DNA of 64,000 nucleotides from Corythucha ciliata (Eukaryota; Arthropoda; Insecta; Hemiptera; Tingidae): assembly GCA_038030265.1 (NCBI GenBank), contig CM075941.1, positions 42,532,164-42,596,163 of the forward strand, read 5' to 3'. The first letter of the stretch is position 1; each line of letters begins with the position of its first letter. Below, piece by piece: positions 1 through 11,504 of this stretch. The notes under the pieces were generated by a model. That model worked only from the letters and a program-made list of their open reading frames with translations. It searched no databases and was not told where the DNA came from. Both the position numbers and the translations under genes were made by a program.

Positions 1-504
1 CAGTTTATAAGAGGCAAACCTGTACGCTTCGGGTACAAACTCTGGGCTTTATGCGGAACAATCTGTACTGTGGAAAGGGAAGCGAAGACACCGAAGGTTT
101 GGCATTGGGTACAAAGGCAGTTGAAACTTTGTTGACTGTCGTTCACGATCCCACGAGCCATGAACGTCTATTTCGACAATTTCTTTACGTCGCGTCGCAT
201 GAACTGTTAACTGAACTTCATGGGATTCAGGGCGACCGGAACTGTAAGAGAAAATCGTGTTCAGAAATGCCCTCTAAGGCCTAACATCGAATTGAAAAAG
301 GAAGAAAGAGGTGCCCACGATTTTCGCATCGACGATGCCAACGATCTTCTATTTGTGAAGTGGTTCGACAACAGCATCGTGAACGTAGCGACCAATCACG
401 ATGACGTTTTTCCACTACGCACTGCAACACGCTTCTGCCGAAAATCTAAGAAAAGAATCAATGTAGACACGCCCCGTTTGATTGACAATTACAATCGCAA
501 CATG
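1..504 (+). pseudogene. piggyBac transposase, 5' piece (broken)
   Basis: A decayed piggyBac-family (DDE_Tnp_1_7) transposase that starts before the window. In three different frames one reads family hallmarks: GKPVRFGYKLW at the left edge, LYCGKGSE near 75, YFDNFFTS near 167-190 (carrying a catalytic Asp), GFRATGTVRENR near 220-255 and ELKKEERG near 290-315. The frame changes near 55-75, 150-165 and 200-215 make it non-functional. The intact family is about 550-650 residues; here only the catalytic middle is kept. The reading frame runs up to the Asn-Met of the conserved NMGGVD motif, where a hAT-like element is inserted at 505. The rest resumes at 1410. Family assignment rests on motif order and is fairly sure. 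Confidence 0.85.
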
Positions 505-1409
505 CAGGGGCGGACTGGGGTAGCAAGGCGCAGAGGGAAGGGGGGGACTTGATTAAGGGGCGCCGGGTGCATGAGCTTCAGTTTGCGACTGATAACTCAG
601 TGGCGTAGAGTTTGGACGGCCATATATACATATAGGTTGGGGAATATATAGCGATAAATTGGCGATTTTTCTCAATTTTAACCCCAAAGTTGCCTTCACA
701 AGCCACGAATCGGCGTATTTTCAATTTTTGATGCAAATTGAAATTTTTTCACAATTTTAGCCACAAATTAGCGATTTTCCTCAATTTTACCCGCGAATTG
801 TCGCTTTTTATTATTTTTAGCAGCGTAGTAGCGTTCTAACCCGTGAATTAGCAAATTTTCTCAATTTTAGCCACGAATTGGCGTTTTTCGCAATTTTAGC
901 TGCAAATCGACTTATTTTTTCCATTTTAGCCGCAAATTAGCATTTTTTTTCTCAGTTCAAGCCACGAATCTCAGGTGTTTTTTAGGTTTTTGCCGATGAA
1001 TTTGCCGTTTTTCTCAATTTTGGCCACTTTGCCTTCAGAAGGCACGAAGGCGAGAATTTAAGTTGGAAATTTTACCACAATTTTGTCCGCGAATTGCTGA
1101 TTTTCCTTAAGTTTAGCCGCAAACTGGCGCTTTTTCTCAATTATAGCAGTGCAGTAGCGCTTCTAGCTTGTGAATTCGCGAATTTTCTCAATTTTAACCA
1201 CGAATTGGCGTTTTCCGCAATTTTAGCCGAATATTAGCCATTTTTTCCATTTTATGTATTTAAGTTAGAAATTTTACTACAATTTTGTCCGCGAATTGGT
1301 AAGCTCAGATATTCGTTTTTAATCTATTATTTATGATAATCTGACGATAGTCTGAGAGGGGTGCGGGGGTGGTTTGGACACCCACCCCTCCCGGGACAGT
1401 CCGCCACTG
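505..1409. mobile_element. hAT-like non-autonomous element A, inserted in piggyBac
   Basis: The left end reads CAGGGGCGGACTG and the right end, reverse-complemented, reads CAGTGGCGGACTG, so the terminal inverted repeats match at 12 of 13 positions. An 8-bp target duplication GCAACATG flanks it exactly (497-504 and 1410-1417). Eight-bp duplications with CAGNGGCG ends are typical of hAT transposons. No transposase is encoded; the interior is mainly an array of roughly 30-bp degenerate units (640-1310). Removing the insert with one copy of the duplication rejoins the host transposase motif in frame, which confirms both boundaries. Confidence 0.9.
640..1310 (+). repeat. Family-1 degenerate ~30-bp repeat array (in element A)
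   Basis: About 20 imperfect units built on CTCAATTTTAGCCGCGAATT followed by AGCGCTTTTT. Units vary in length (roughly 28-40 bp) and in sequence. Typical cores are GCGAATTAGCG and GCGAATTGGCG. There is no coding potential. The same motif recurs in seven other places in the window, in both orientations. Confidence 0.85.
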
Positions 1410-1890
1410 GCAACATGGGTGGAGTAGATCCACATGACTGGCTGGCTACGCATTACAACATATCTATTCGAGGAAAAAATGGTGCGTGGGTTTGTCTATC
1501 TGTCATTGTCGATTTCACGTTGGTCATGATCATGAATAATTCCATTTCAGGTATTGGTATCTGTTCACGATGATAATCGACATGGCCATCACCGAATGCA
1601 TTCATTTTCATAATAAAATGGTGAAAAATCAGAAGAATGATCATCTCCTCGATTTCATAAGTGAGATAGCGCTGGCGTACCTGAAGATCGGGAGTACCAG
1701 AAGTGAACCGGGCCGTCCACTCGCAAGAATTCGTTCGGTAACGCCGTTTGAAACAATCCGGTATGACGGAAGGGGCCAGCGCAGATGCCAGGCTAAACCC
1801 TGCAAATCGAAACCCCTTACATTCTGTGTAAAATGTAACGTCACGCTTTGCAGGAAATGTTTTTCAAGCTTTCGTACCAAAAATACATGA
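1410..1890 (+). pseudogene. piggyBac transposase, 3' piece
   Basis: Continuation of the transposase after element A. It starts with the NMGGVD motif (third catalytic Asp at 1427-1429), then HDWLATHYN and ISIRGKNGAW. The frame then shifts and continues as MIIDMAITECIHFHNKMV near 1570-1622. It ends with the family's C-terminal cysteine-rich finger near 1780-1870 (CQAKPCKSKPLTFC and CNVTLCRKCF). The finger cysteines are intact although the catalytic part is broken. The stop at 1888-1890 is probably the original end. No piggyBac terminal repeat or TTAA site was recognised downstream. Confidence 0.85.
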
Positions 1891-2089
1891 TTTCTTTCAT
1901 CCTTTTAAGATTTTGGGAAAAATCTGCGTTTTTAAAACAAAAAATAATTTGGGACTTAATGGATTAAAACTCTCGCCGCATGAACGGTGCTCTAACCGAT
2001 TCCTTTGTTAAAAATAAAACCAAAATCTTATGACCCCGGACCCCCCACTACTTGTCATTTTGACCCACTGCTACTAGCCTGGCTTTAGA

Positions 2090-2460
2090 GAAGCACGAAC
2101 AACAAAAGTCTCTAACCACTAAGCTCTAATCTCTAAGCTCACACTACAAAACCATCCAACAACAAAATAAATGAACAACAAAAAAGAGCTTCAACCACAG
2201 AAAGTGTAGCAACCCTAAAATGCGCAAATAACAAAACGCTTTAACCATAAAACCTCCAACCAAAAATCACACCAAAACCACAAACAAAAAATGCTCCGTC
2301 TATAAAATGATCCAACCACAAAATGCTCTAACCACAAAATGCTCTAACGGACCCCAAAATGATCTAACCACAAAATTCTCTAATAGAAGTTTGGTTCCCA
2401 AAGAGCTTAAATCACGAAAAGCTCAAACCACAGCTCAAGCCATGATCACAAAAAGTCTAA
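2090..2460. repeat. Degenerate ~16-18-bp repeat (AACCACAAAATGCTCT)
   Basis: Loose array of AACCACAAAATGCTCT-like units; the clearest copies lie at about 2315-2385. The period is shorter than in the 30-bp arrays elsewhere. A CCCCGGACCCCCCACT stretch just left (about 2035-2050) resembles a hAT-type end, but I found no partner end or target duplication. Confidence 0.6.
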
Positions 2461-5237
2461 CCAAAGAAAAATAAACAAACACAGTAAACACATGAAGATT
2501 TTGGCAATACAGACGTAACCAAGCAAAGTTTTGCCAAGCAAAGATTCCAGTACAGTTTTCAAAAAAAGCATCTGAAAGACGAAAAAGAAAGAAACTCGAC
2601 TGATTAAACGAATAGGACGAATTTCATTTATTATTCTCACTTGTTGTATCAGGCCCGGTTCACGCGCATCTTTATTCAATGTCAATTTTTTTAGAAATTT
2701 AGAGCAGAATCCGGGACAAATTGCGACCCGGGACGCGGGGCAGGAAGTTTGAGGGGGTTCAACGCATGTATCCACGGTGCCTTCGCCTTATTAAACATTG
2801 TGTTATAGAACAACAAAAGATCCATTTTTATCGGCGTAGTTTGAGGCTTTCCTAATGTTTTTACAGTGAAGTTTGAAAGAAAACGATACAGTTTTATGCG
2901 CGTAGTAGTTTAAAGGCTTTGTGTGTGTGGGGGGGGGGGCTGACCCTTGAGCTTTTACGGGCTGATCACACCGCGTATACAGCTTTTGTTTGAAGTGACA
3001 GTCGGGGGAAATTCATTTGTCTTTATTGCTTTGGATGTATAGCCTAGTATAACTTGGAAAACAGGCTAAACAACCCGTCCAATTCCATTACCCCCCCCCC
3101 CCAATACCCTTTTTACGTGGTATATTATATGCAGTCTTTGAATAAAGAGGAAGTTGCTTGTTTCTTCAAACCAGGAAGGCAATTTTTCACACAAAAAATA
3201 GCATTACAACGAACGTAAGCCACCGTTTGTTTATATACCTGTGGACCAACATCCCTCATCTACAGTGGGTTGGAGGGGGGTTCAAGTGCGGCATAATCCA
3301 TTATTGCAGACAATAAACCTAACGGGTAAAAACAGTCCTACAGAGATTTCAAAGGATTTAAAAAGCCTAGGGTATTTACTGGGAAACGAGGAGGATATCT
3401 TTCAGCACATCTTCACAGTGAAAAAAAAAAAAAAAATGTTAAACTGAAGTTTACGCTGAAAAACGAGGGGGGAAAAATAGCTGAAGGTTCGTTAGCCTCG
3501 CCGTAGGTAATACTTCAAAAAAAGGGGGAATGATGACACCCCTTTTTGACGTGACGAGGGTGGAAGGGCTGTCTTTTTCGCAAATGGGCCTTTTTAGGAA
3601 GCTTTTTGGAAAAAAAAATAATAATAATAAGAAAGAAACGAAAGGTCATATAGGGCAACCACCTAGATATTTCCGTTATGGGCTTCATAAAAGGAATTCC
3701 CATAACATGTTACACCAATATCCTCCTCAGAAATTATTTGCTACATTTAATTTTCTTTCTTTCTCCGCTACATCAAAAATATTACCCCCGAGGTTATAAC
3801 CGTACCGAGTCGTTTTACCTCCGTATACCGTTTTTCGTGTATTTCATTACGCGGGAAGACGAAAAACAAAAATAAACTTTGGTACGGGTGTATCTCACTC
3901 AGCTCGTATGAACTGTATAGGAAGGATGTAACAAGGAAAAAAAAAACAAAAAAAAAACGAAATAACTTCATATTTTGCCGAGTCGACGGTTATATTCCTT
4001 ACCCCTCCCACCCACCCATAGAACTCACCACCCTGCTTTTGTTATATTTTTACCGCATAAAAGCGTCTTTTATATCTGGCTGTGTATTAAGTTTATAGGT
4101 TTTATGTTCGAAGGAAATATAGAATTCCTCGTAAAGTGGATTGTTGCGGGGGAGCGCGGTGAAAATGAATTTCCTTTTTGGAACCTTCAACCGTCCTCTT
4201 TGGGGCGGGATTTCGTTGGCAATGAAGTTGTAAAAAAAAAACGGAATAGAAAAACCCCCGAAGACTTAATCAACGTTTGACTAGTTTGTGACGGATCTGA
4301 AGATAGAATTGGAACGAAACAGTAAATAAAATATAAAACAAAAGAGAAGCTTTTGAAGAAGGAATAATTGACAACGTAACCAATTCAGACAGTTATGTTT
4401 TGTTATGTATCTTTCGAATAGTAAAGCATATATATCCTGGTGAAGGGTGGGAGGGGAGGGGGGTAATAAATATTTCGAAAGGATAAGGAAAGTATCGATC
4501 TAACTACAACAATGTACAATGAACATCAAATATAGTTACGTTGCTGTACAAATCCCATCGGAAGTGTCAATTTCAGCCTATTAAAGAATACAAGGAGCAA
4601 CCAAGCCCCCACGCACACACACACGCCAGACCGTATTTTCGTCTAAAAACGTATAACCGGAGAATATGGGACATTAACGAGGACGCAAAAGAGGTGTTTT
4701 ACACATCCTCATTAACCAAAACTATCAACTAACCAACTTTGGATGAGGAGGTAGAGAGGGGACACCCCTCAAACTGTAGGACCACCCTGTAAGCAGGTGT
4801 CGAGGCTCACAAGTCAAAACTTTTAACTATGGGGGGTTCGGCGGGTATTTATTGCCAGAGTGTCAAACGTACAACACACCGTACCACATGAAACGGGACA
4901 GTTTGACACCTATTCATGGGGTTGGAAAAAGCTACGACGAATAATGGCGAAGATGAAGATTAGGTGATTGGGGGGGGGGTGGAGGCAAGGGTACACGTTG
5001 TATCAATAATCTTCGGACCACCCCTGGAAGTTTTCCGGGGGTTCCCTCTCGACTGAGAAGGCTCCATTTTATTTAATGATGGCGGTTGGTGTACGAAGGG
5101 GCGCGAGCAATTTTACCGATTGACGGCCAAATTGGATTGATTGTCTCGGTAACTATCCCGCCGCGCCGATCCTTATGAGTGTCCAGAGGGTGGGGGAAGG
5201 TGCAAGACTTAAAGATTCCTTGCATGATGAGGCGAAA
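2461..5237. other. Non-coding, homopolymer-rich stretch
   Basis: No gene recognised. It holds poly-G (about 2931), poly-C (about 3091), poly-A (3421-3436) and another poly-G (about 4970). Open frames here are short, low-complexity and resemble no family I know. An LTR for the adjacent gypsy fragment might lie at about 4740-5237, but I could not define its ends. Confidence 0.5.
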
Positions 5238-6245
5238 CTACTTGTAACACAGGGCGTAGGGAGGATGAGCACTGTCATTTAACTGACTTTGTTTAAGATG
5301 GTTGCTGTGAACTTTTCGTAGTACCCCTGAACACAATTTGACTATGTAAATCATATTCCCAACTTTTTCCATAATTCGTCCAGCGACCCATCTGTAGGTT
5401 TGGCTCTTGTCAGCATTCCATAATAAAACTTTATCGTCGATGCCAAACTTCCGACCCATCGAGGGCGGAAGTGGATTGGAAGGAGCCGGTTTGGTATTAC
5501 TTACAGTAGGATTTAAGATAGATAGAGGGTTACGAACCTGGTAAGAAAATAGAAGGGAAGATGGACTGGATTTTGTGGTTGTGCACGGCGTATTTCTGTC
5601 CGTGAAAAGCAACGAATTCAAACTAGATTGTGTTAATGACTTGAACTTACCCGAAAAAATGTGTTTTTTGATTGTTTTTTTAACCACTTGCACCAGTCTT
5701 TCAGCTAGGCCGTTACTCGGAGGATGGTAGGGTGGTGATAGAATGTGCTGAACCTTATTTTTTTCCAAAAACGCTTTGAATTCGGCGGATGATTATGGCA
5801 AGCCGTTGTCCGATACCAACGCATTTGGAAATCCGAAACGTGAAAACACGGTTACTAATTGTACGATCACTGATCTGGCGTCCGTCGTGCTCATAATAAC
5901 AGCCTGAACCCACTTACTGTACTCGTCTACTATCAGAAAAATATTTTTTTGATTGACGTGAAGAAAATCCACGTGAATTCTCGACCAAGGACGATGGGAC
6001 TTAGGAAGAGCTAAGTAAATTTTTTGATTGTCGTTATTTTGTAGAAGCTGGCATGGTTCACAGCATTGAACCATCCAAGTGATGTCGTCATCTACACCCG
6101 GCCACCAATTAAAGGACCTAGCCAGCATTTTGCTGCGAACTATGCCCGGGTGATCCTTGTGGATTGTCTGCAAAACTTTTGACCGGAGAGACTGGGGGAT
6201 GATTACCCGGTTTCCATTGATTAAACAGCCGTTATTACTCGACAA
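5238..6245 (-). pseudogene. Gypsy integrase with in-frame stop
   Basis: The first part (6245-5793) holds the HHCC zinc-binding motif (HKDHPG then CCEPC) and two catalytic Asp residues (IHVDFLH and SDNG). A TAA stop (5793-5795) lies a few codons after the second Asp. The frame then continues without shift into the third acidic region (HPPSNGLAERLVQ) and a C-terminal domain ending at 5238. A single nonsense change in the catalytic core therefore separates the halves. Confidence 0.88.
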
Positions 6246-6494
6246 GGCATTCCTGAATTTGAAATAAACATGTAATTCCGAGTTTAACTAATGCTTTTCC
6301 GGCCAACCATTATTGACATATTGGAAAACTGACTGCAGCGTTGGATCTTTCATGGTTTCTTGAGCTACATCTTTGAAGCACAAGAGGTTTTCTTCAAATC
6401 CCAGATCTAGATGGTTGCAATGTAACTGACTCGCTTCTTCTGGTAAAGGGAGCCGAGATAGTGCATCGGCGTGACAGATCGATTTCCCCTTTCT

Positions 6495-6872
6495 TTATAC
6501 AACCTCGTTATCATATTGCGAAAGTGTAACTGCCCATCTCTGCACTCTGGAGGCAGCCATTTGGGGAAAGGTTTTCGACGGGTTGAAAATGTATTTCAAT
6601 GGTTCATGGTCAGTAACCAATGGGAATTTTCTGTCAAGTATATACTTCTGGAACTTCGTCACTCCGAAAATAATGGCCAAAGCTTCCTTGTCGAGTAGGC
6701 TACACTGTCTTTGTACAGAGTTGAGAGTGGCTGAAGCGTGAGCCACAGGCAGTTCCTCACCGTCTACCACATGGCTCAGAACTGCTCCCACCCCGTATGA
6801 ACTGCAGTCACTCGTGATTCGTATCGGTAAATCAGGGTTAAAAAGAACTAATAAAGGCTTTTCGGACTGCAT
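6495..6872 (-). pseudogene. Gypsy RNase H domain (fragment)
   Basis: Begins with a stretch typical of gypsy RNase H (PIRITSDCSSYGVGAVLSH), with the first catalytic Asp in TSDCS. It continues with LDKEALAIIFGVTKF (catalytic Glu), KFPLVTDHEPLKYIF (third catalytic Asp) and ASRVQRWAVTLSQYD. It is separated from the RT frame by a break at about 6873-6953. Order and motifs place it as the tether/RNase H part of the same element. Confidence 0.88.
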
Positions 6873-6953
6873 TACTTTGATTTCCTCCTTTGGTTTGGCA
6901 GGAGGGCGTCCATTCCCAAGTTACGTCTTTGCGTTTTAGATTATGCAAAGGTT

Positions 6954-7750
6954 CTAGAATTTGCGCTGGGCATTTGAGAAATTTATGAAAAAATTCAGTA
7001 ATCCTAAATAGGCTTTCAGCTCTGTGACGTTCTTTGGAGCTGGAGCAGACTTGATAGCCTCAATCTTTCCCTTACTCGGGTGCAAGCCTGAGCAGTCCAG
7101 GTGAAACCCAAGATAATCAATTTCGGAACGAAACCAGACACATTTTGCCTCATTGATTTGTATGTTGTGCGAGTTTAGTCGCGCGAGAACTGATTCTACG
7201 GTTGACTTACACTCTTCTACACTCATGCCCCCACAAATAATATCATCTAAATAAGCTGACGCTTTCGGAATACCCTCGATAACTCGATCTACCACTGATT
7301 GAAAAACGAAAGGTGCTGCCGAAACCCCGAAAGCCAAGCGCGAATATTGGAATAATCCGACATGAGTGTTGATAGTAAATAATTCTTTGCACTCTTCTTT
7401 AAGTTTCAATTGAAGATACGCGTTCTTCAGATCAATCCGACAAAAGACTGTGCAACCCTCCAATTTTTGAAAAATACCCTCAATTAAGGGCAATGGGTAG
7501 TGATCGAGACGGATTTGAGGGTTGAGAGTGTTCTTACAGTTGGCACACAGCCGAATGCCTCCACTCTTTTTAGGGACACATAAAATGGGAGACGCCCACT
7601 GACTTTGTGGGATCCTTGTGAATTCCCTGATCCTGGAGACTTTTGAGTTCCTCTTCTACTACTGTCCTCAGAGCGTAAGGAACATTGTACGCTTTGTGAA
7701 AAACCGGTGACGCGTTTTCTTTCAAATTGATTTGAGCTTCAAATCCGACG
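6954..7750 (-). pseudogene. Gypsy reverse transcriptase (broken)
   Basis: The open part (7493-6954) carries the catalytic RIDLKNAY motif at residues 19-26 of that frame and the YLDD box at residues 81-84, followed by the typical GFHLDCSGLHPSKGKI region. The N-terminal palm and fingers (about 7750-7494) are recognisable only in other frames, so there are at least two frame changes upstream. The RT active-site Asp residues are retained, so the copy died by indels rather than by loss of the motif. Confidence 0.88.
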
Positions 7751-7773
7751 ATCGGATCTTTATTTTCGACGTC

Positions 7774-7793
7774 AAAAAAAAAAAAAAAAAAAA
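7774..7793. repeat. A20 tract at a transposon junction
   Basis: Twenty consecutive A between the gypsy pol fragment and the start of homology to the 3' end region of element D. Either an expanded homopolymer at an insertion joint or a collapsed or mis-assembled junction. Confidence 0.8.
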
Positions 7794-8099
7794 CGACGGG
7801 CCCCCGAAAAGCTTAATTACGGAAAAATGAGAATTTTTAGGTTCAATATTCATGGATGCCGGTAGGTGAAAAGTTTGGACGGTTGGACAGGGATTTGGCT
7901 CCTTTCCAAGAATTTCAGTCTCTCCTGACGTTGCAAGTGGGCAGAGTGTGGGTTGAATATTCGAATGAGCCCCCGAGAGCGCTTCTGGTGGCTCAAATTT
8001 TTAAAAAAATTGCGCCTTCTTGAGAAAAATTTCGCAGCTAAAATGGAGAAATACACCGTCCGCTGTTTTAGTTAGGTCCTCAAGCGCACACTAATGTGC

Positions 8100-8590
8100 T
8101 GATCGTCAATCTGCAAACACATTAGAAAAAGGCTAATATTCGTGGCTATAACTGAGAGAAAGCGCTGATTCATGGTCTCACGATCCAACTACCAGTCCAA
8201 AATTGTGAAAAATCGCTGATTCGCGGTGTAAGGTGGCCATTCTACGGCTAAAATGTAGCCATCAACGCAAAAGTGTTGTTTTCAGGCCCAGCCCGCGGCT
8301 AAAATTGTTAAAACACGCTGAACTAATTAAAGGCTGTACAACTTAAAAAACGCGGCTAACATTGATAAAAGCAACGCTAATTAGGGTTAAAAATGGGCAA
8401 AATAAGTGGCAAGTTGACAACTGAAATTGCATATATCGCACAATTCACATATAAAAAAGAGAATAGATGCTAATTCACTGCAAAAGTAGCAGAAAACGCT
8501 ATTTAACAGCAAATAAAACTGAAAAAATGGCTGCAAATACCTAAAATCGGATACAAATGAAAAAGATAACTAAATCGCAGCAGAATGGGG
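8100..8590 (-). repeat. Family-1 array (reverse orientation)
   Basis: Degenerate units of the AAAATTGAGAAAAAGCGC / TAATTCGCGGCT type. The order of distinctive variants (GTGGCTATA, then TGGTCTC, then CAACGCAAAAGTGTTGT) is the same as at 48370-48570 and, reversed, at about 44000-43820. Confidence 0.8.
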
Positions 8591-9092
8591 AACTTGCACA
8601 TTTTTCAAGCACTGGTGTTTTTTGAAGAGAGCTCTTCCACAAGGCGATTGCTCACATTAAACATTGAAATCAATCAAGGAATTTTTAAAAATGTTGAGTG
8701 GGAGTTTGATTACGTCAAAGGTTATTTAATGAAATGGATGGTGCGGGGAAGAGGGGGGAAGAAGCATTTTCAGGGAGACAATTTTTCGTGTTATTTTTGA
8801 ACGAAAAATGTTATAGTTCCCTCAGATGCTTCACAAGTGACCATTGACGTCATTTCCCCTCGCCCAATTCATCCCTTCTTGAAGAACTTTGATATTGATT
8901 TAAAAATCGCCAAATCCACCAATCGCAGGCTGCAGACACCGTTGATATCCTTCTGTCCATGTCCCAATTCACCGGTTTATTTTTCTCCCAAATCGGGCAT
9001 TCATGCAAGTTCCCCACTGAGACAACAAAAATCCGTAGCTTCTGAAAGCTTCAAGGCTAACTCACACAGGGCTAATCCACTGCGGAAGGGGA

Positions 9093-10559
9093 CAGGGGCG
9101 GTTTTATGCCTCCGGGACGGGGGTGGCGGTAAAATGTGTTCATCTCCCACTCACACTTGTCCAATTCGCCTAATTTCTCAATTTTCTTACATAAAAAAAA
9201 AAAAAAAAAATATTGGAGTGTCTGACACCTGCTCAAGTATATGACCGAATGTGGTGTGGCGGTTGGATTAAAACAAAAAATCTGGGAAAACGGACCCAGA
9301 ATTCAGAACATTCTACCAAAAAACCAAATATTTTTGTACAACTGTACAAGTCCTGCGCGTTTGGCTCTTTCTAAAACCAAATATCGCAATTGAGTCTATT
9401 TTCAACCTTAGTTTCGCTCTATCAAAACTTAATTTCACGGATTTCGCTCCTTAAAATAACAATTTTACTGATTTTTGATCTCTCGAAAACAAATTTTCGT
9501 TGGTTTGGCTCTTCCCAACCCCAATTTCGCGGTCATTCACTCTTGGAAAACGAAATTTTTGTGAATTCTTCTAGTTCGATATCGTGGGGTTTGCGCTTTC
9601 CAAAACCCGAATTTTGCAGGTTTTGTTCTTTCAAAAACCAATTTCACGAAATTTCGCTCTTTCGAACCTCAACTTCGTAGACTTGTCTCCTTTAAACTGT
9701 AATTTCGAGGATTTTGGTTTTTTTTTTTTTTTGCTCTTTCAAAACCCAATTGTGATGATTTACGATTTATGATAAACCTTTTAGGGCATTTAAACCCTTT
9801 TGTTAATACGAAAAACTGGTTTGGCTCATTTTAAAATCGAATGTCGTGACTTTGGCCTTTTCAGACGACAATGTCGCCAGGAAAATCCACTCAAATGTCT
9901 TGGATTCGGCTTCTTCGACACAGAGTTTGCCTTTTCAAACACCAATTTCGTGATTTTTCCTCTTTCAAGAACTCTTCTATTCCCTCTAAAAAATTCAAGA
10001 AAACAAAAATCAACAACAAATTTGAGGCTTTAACTTTTTTAAACTCGTTTTTGTCGCTTTGACTAATTCGAAAACTAATTTAGCTTTTTCAAAAACAAAT
10101 TTTTTTGATTTGGATATCTCAAAAAGCCAAATTTTGATACTTCTGCTATTACAAACACCAGTTACAAGGATTTCCGAACGGAAAACACCCGCATTCGTCT
10201 CCTTCAAAGCCCAATATCAAGCGATTTTGCTCTTTTATTCCGTAGACTATGCTTTTTCAAGAGCCGAAATTCGTGGATTTGACTCTTTCTAAGCCACAAT
10301 TTCGCATAATTTCACTCTTTCAAACCCAATTTTTTTTGGATTTGACTCCTTTAAATCAAAATTTCGGGGTGGTTAATTATTCCGCAAATTATACTAATTT
10401 TTCCGCAATTTATGTGCAACCAATTAATACTAAAATAAGTTATTTCCATTCTTCCTAGTTCTAGGATCCAGATACATGATTGCTTTTCATGAGGGAAGCT
10501 GAGCTGACGGAGTGGCGATCGCCCATATCACTCCCCCTCCCCCCAATTAATCACCCCTG
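9093..10559. mobile_element. hAT-like non-autonomous element C
   Basis: Left end CAGGGGCGGTTTTATG; right end reverse-complements to CAGGGGTGATTAATTG. Flanks are GAAGGGGA (9085-9092) and GAAGGGTA (10560-10567), an 8-bp target duplication with one mismatch. The interior is a family-2 array with no transposase. A second, reverse-oriented copy of the same family forms the outer element at 39123-44512, sharing both end regions (such as GGGGGTGGCGGTAAAATGTG and CCTAGTTCTAGGATC). It is inserted in the D-type relic. Confidence 0.85.
9350..10370 (+). repeat. Family-2 degenerate ~30-bp array (in element C)
   Basis: About 30 imperfect units of the form TTCGCTCTTTCAAAACCCAA followed by TTTCGTGGATT. Unit variants such as AATATCGCAATTGAGTCTAT (near 9380-9400) recur reversed near 41365, showing that array order is inherited with the element. 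Confidence 0.85.
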
Positions 10560-10718
10560 GAAGGGTAGACTTTGCTAATTATCGGGGCCAAAATTTAGAA
10601 AAAGTACTATAATCCGCTGCTAAAAATGGAAAAAATGGCTAATCTACGGCTAAATTTGCGCAAACTCCAATTCATGGCTAAAATTGAGAAAATTCACGAA
10701 TTCGCGGGTTTTAGGGCA

Positions 10719-10928
10719 CGTTCACACGAGCCACTAACGGCTTGGCTGGATGTGGCAGACACTAACGCGCCACTTTTAGAAATACATTGCCTTCAATGGG
10801 AGCGTTCTCACGAGCCACTTGCACGCGTTTGTGGTGCGTGAATTGTTCCCATTGAAGGTAATGTATTTCTAAAAGTGGCGCGTTAGTGTCTGCCACAGCC
10901 AGCCACGCGTTAGTGGCTCGTGTGAACG
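10719..10928. mobile_element. Foldback (palindromic) element
   Basis: Arms of about 85-90 bp pair across a short centre. The left arm starts CGTTCACACGAGCCACTAAC and the right arm ends GTTAGTGGCTCGTGTGAACG. Internal matches include GCAGACACTAACGCGCCACT against its complement. The GGGCACGTTCACAC end resembles the other small palindromes in the window. The target duplication is unclear. Confidence 0.85.
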
Positions 10929-11504
10929 AGGGGGGAGGGGGAGGAACCACTGCTCTGCCAAAATTAAGAGAAAGCGCTAGTTTGCGGATAAACTTGAGGA
11001 AAATCACCTATTCGCGGACTAAGTTTGGTAAAATGTTTAGCTTAAATACTCGCATTCGCGCCTCCTAAAGGCAACTTTGTGGCTAAAATTGAAAAGACAA
11101 AAACAAAAAAAACGGCAAATTCATGGCCATAGATTAAAAAAAACACCGCTGATTCGCGGCTAGAACTGACATGAAGCGCTGATCAACAGCTAAATTGCTA
11201 ATGCGGTGCTAAAATGTAAAAAAAAACCTAAACCTAAAACAAGGAAAAATGTTCATTTTCAGCCTAAATTGAGAAAAAGAAGCTAATTCGATGCAAAAAA
11301 CGGAAAAAATTGCTGAAAACGCCAATTCGTGACTAAAATTAAGAAAATTCGCCAATCACGGGATAGAAATGCTACTAGGCTGCTGTAATTGAGAAAAAGC
11401 GCGGGTAAAATGAGAAAAAGCGCCAATTAATTCAATTAAGTAATTGCTGGACTTATAAAAAGAAAAGAATAATAATGTTAAACGGGCACTGACTCGATGG
11501 GTGC

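Larger units (their letters stand above)
5238..7773 (-). mobile_element. Ty3/gypsy retrotransposon pol fragment (decayed)
   Basis: Read on the minus strand, the order is reverse transcriptase (about 7750-6954), RNase H (about 6872-6495), a linker with the ADALSRLPL motif typical of gypsy (about 6480-6440), the integrase zinc-binding region and the integrase core to 5238. This RT-RH-IN order defines Ty3/gypsy pol. Gag, protease and both LTRs were not found. Several frame breaks and at least one in-frame stop show it is dead. The upstream end is cut sharply at a 20-base A tract (7774-7793), after which an unrelated DNA-transposon relic begins. Confidence 0.9.

Noticed and set aside
598..622. 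CAGTGGCGTAGAG inside element A
   Set aside because: No second end or target duplication within the element; may be a remnant, but not supportable as a nested insertion.
2023..2075. CCCCGGACCCCCCACT and GACCCACTG as a transposon right end
   Set aside because: No matching left end or 8-bp duplication found in the flanking sequence.
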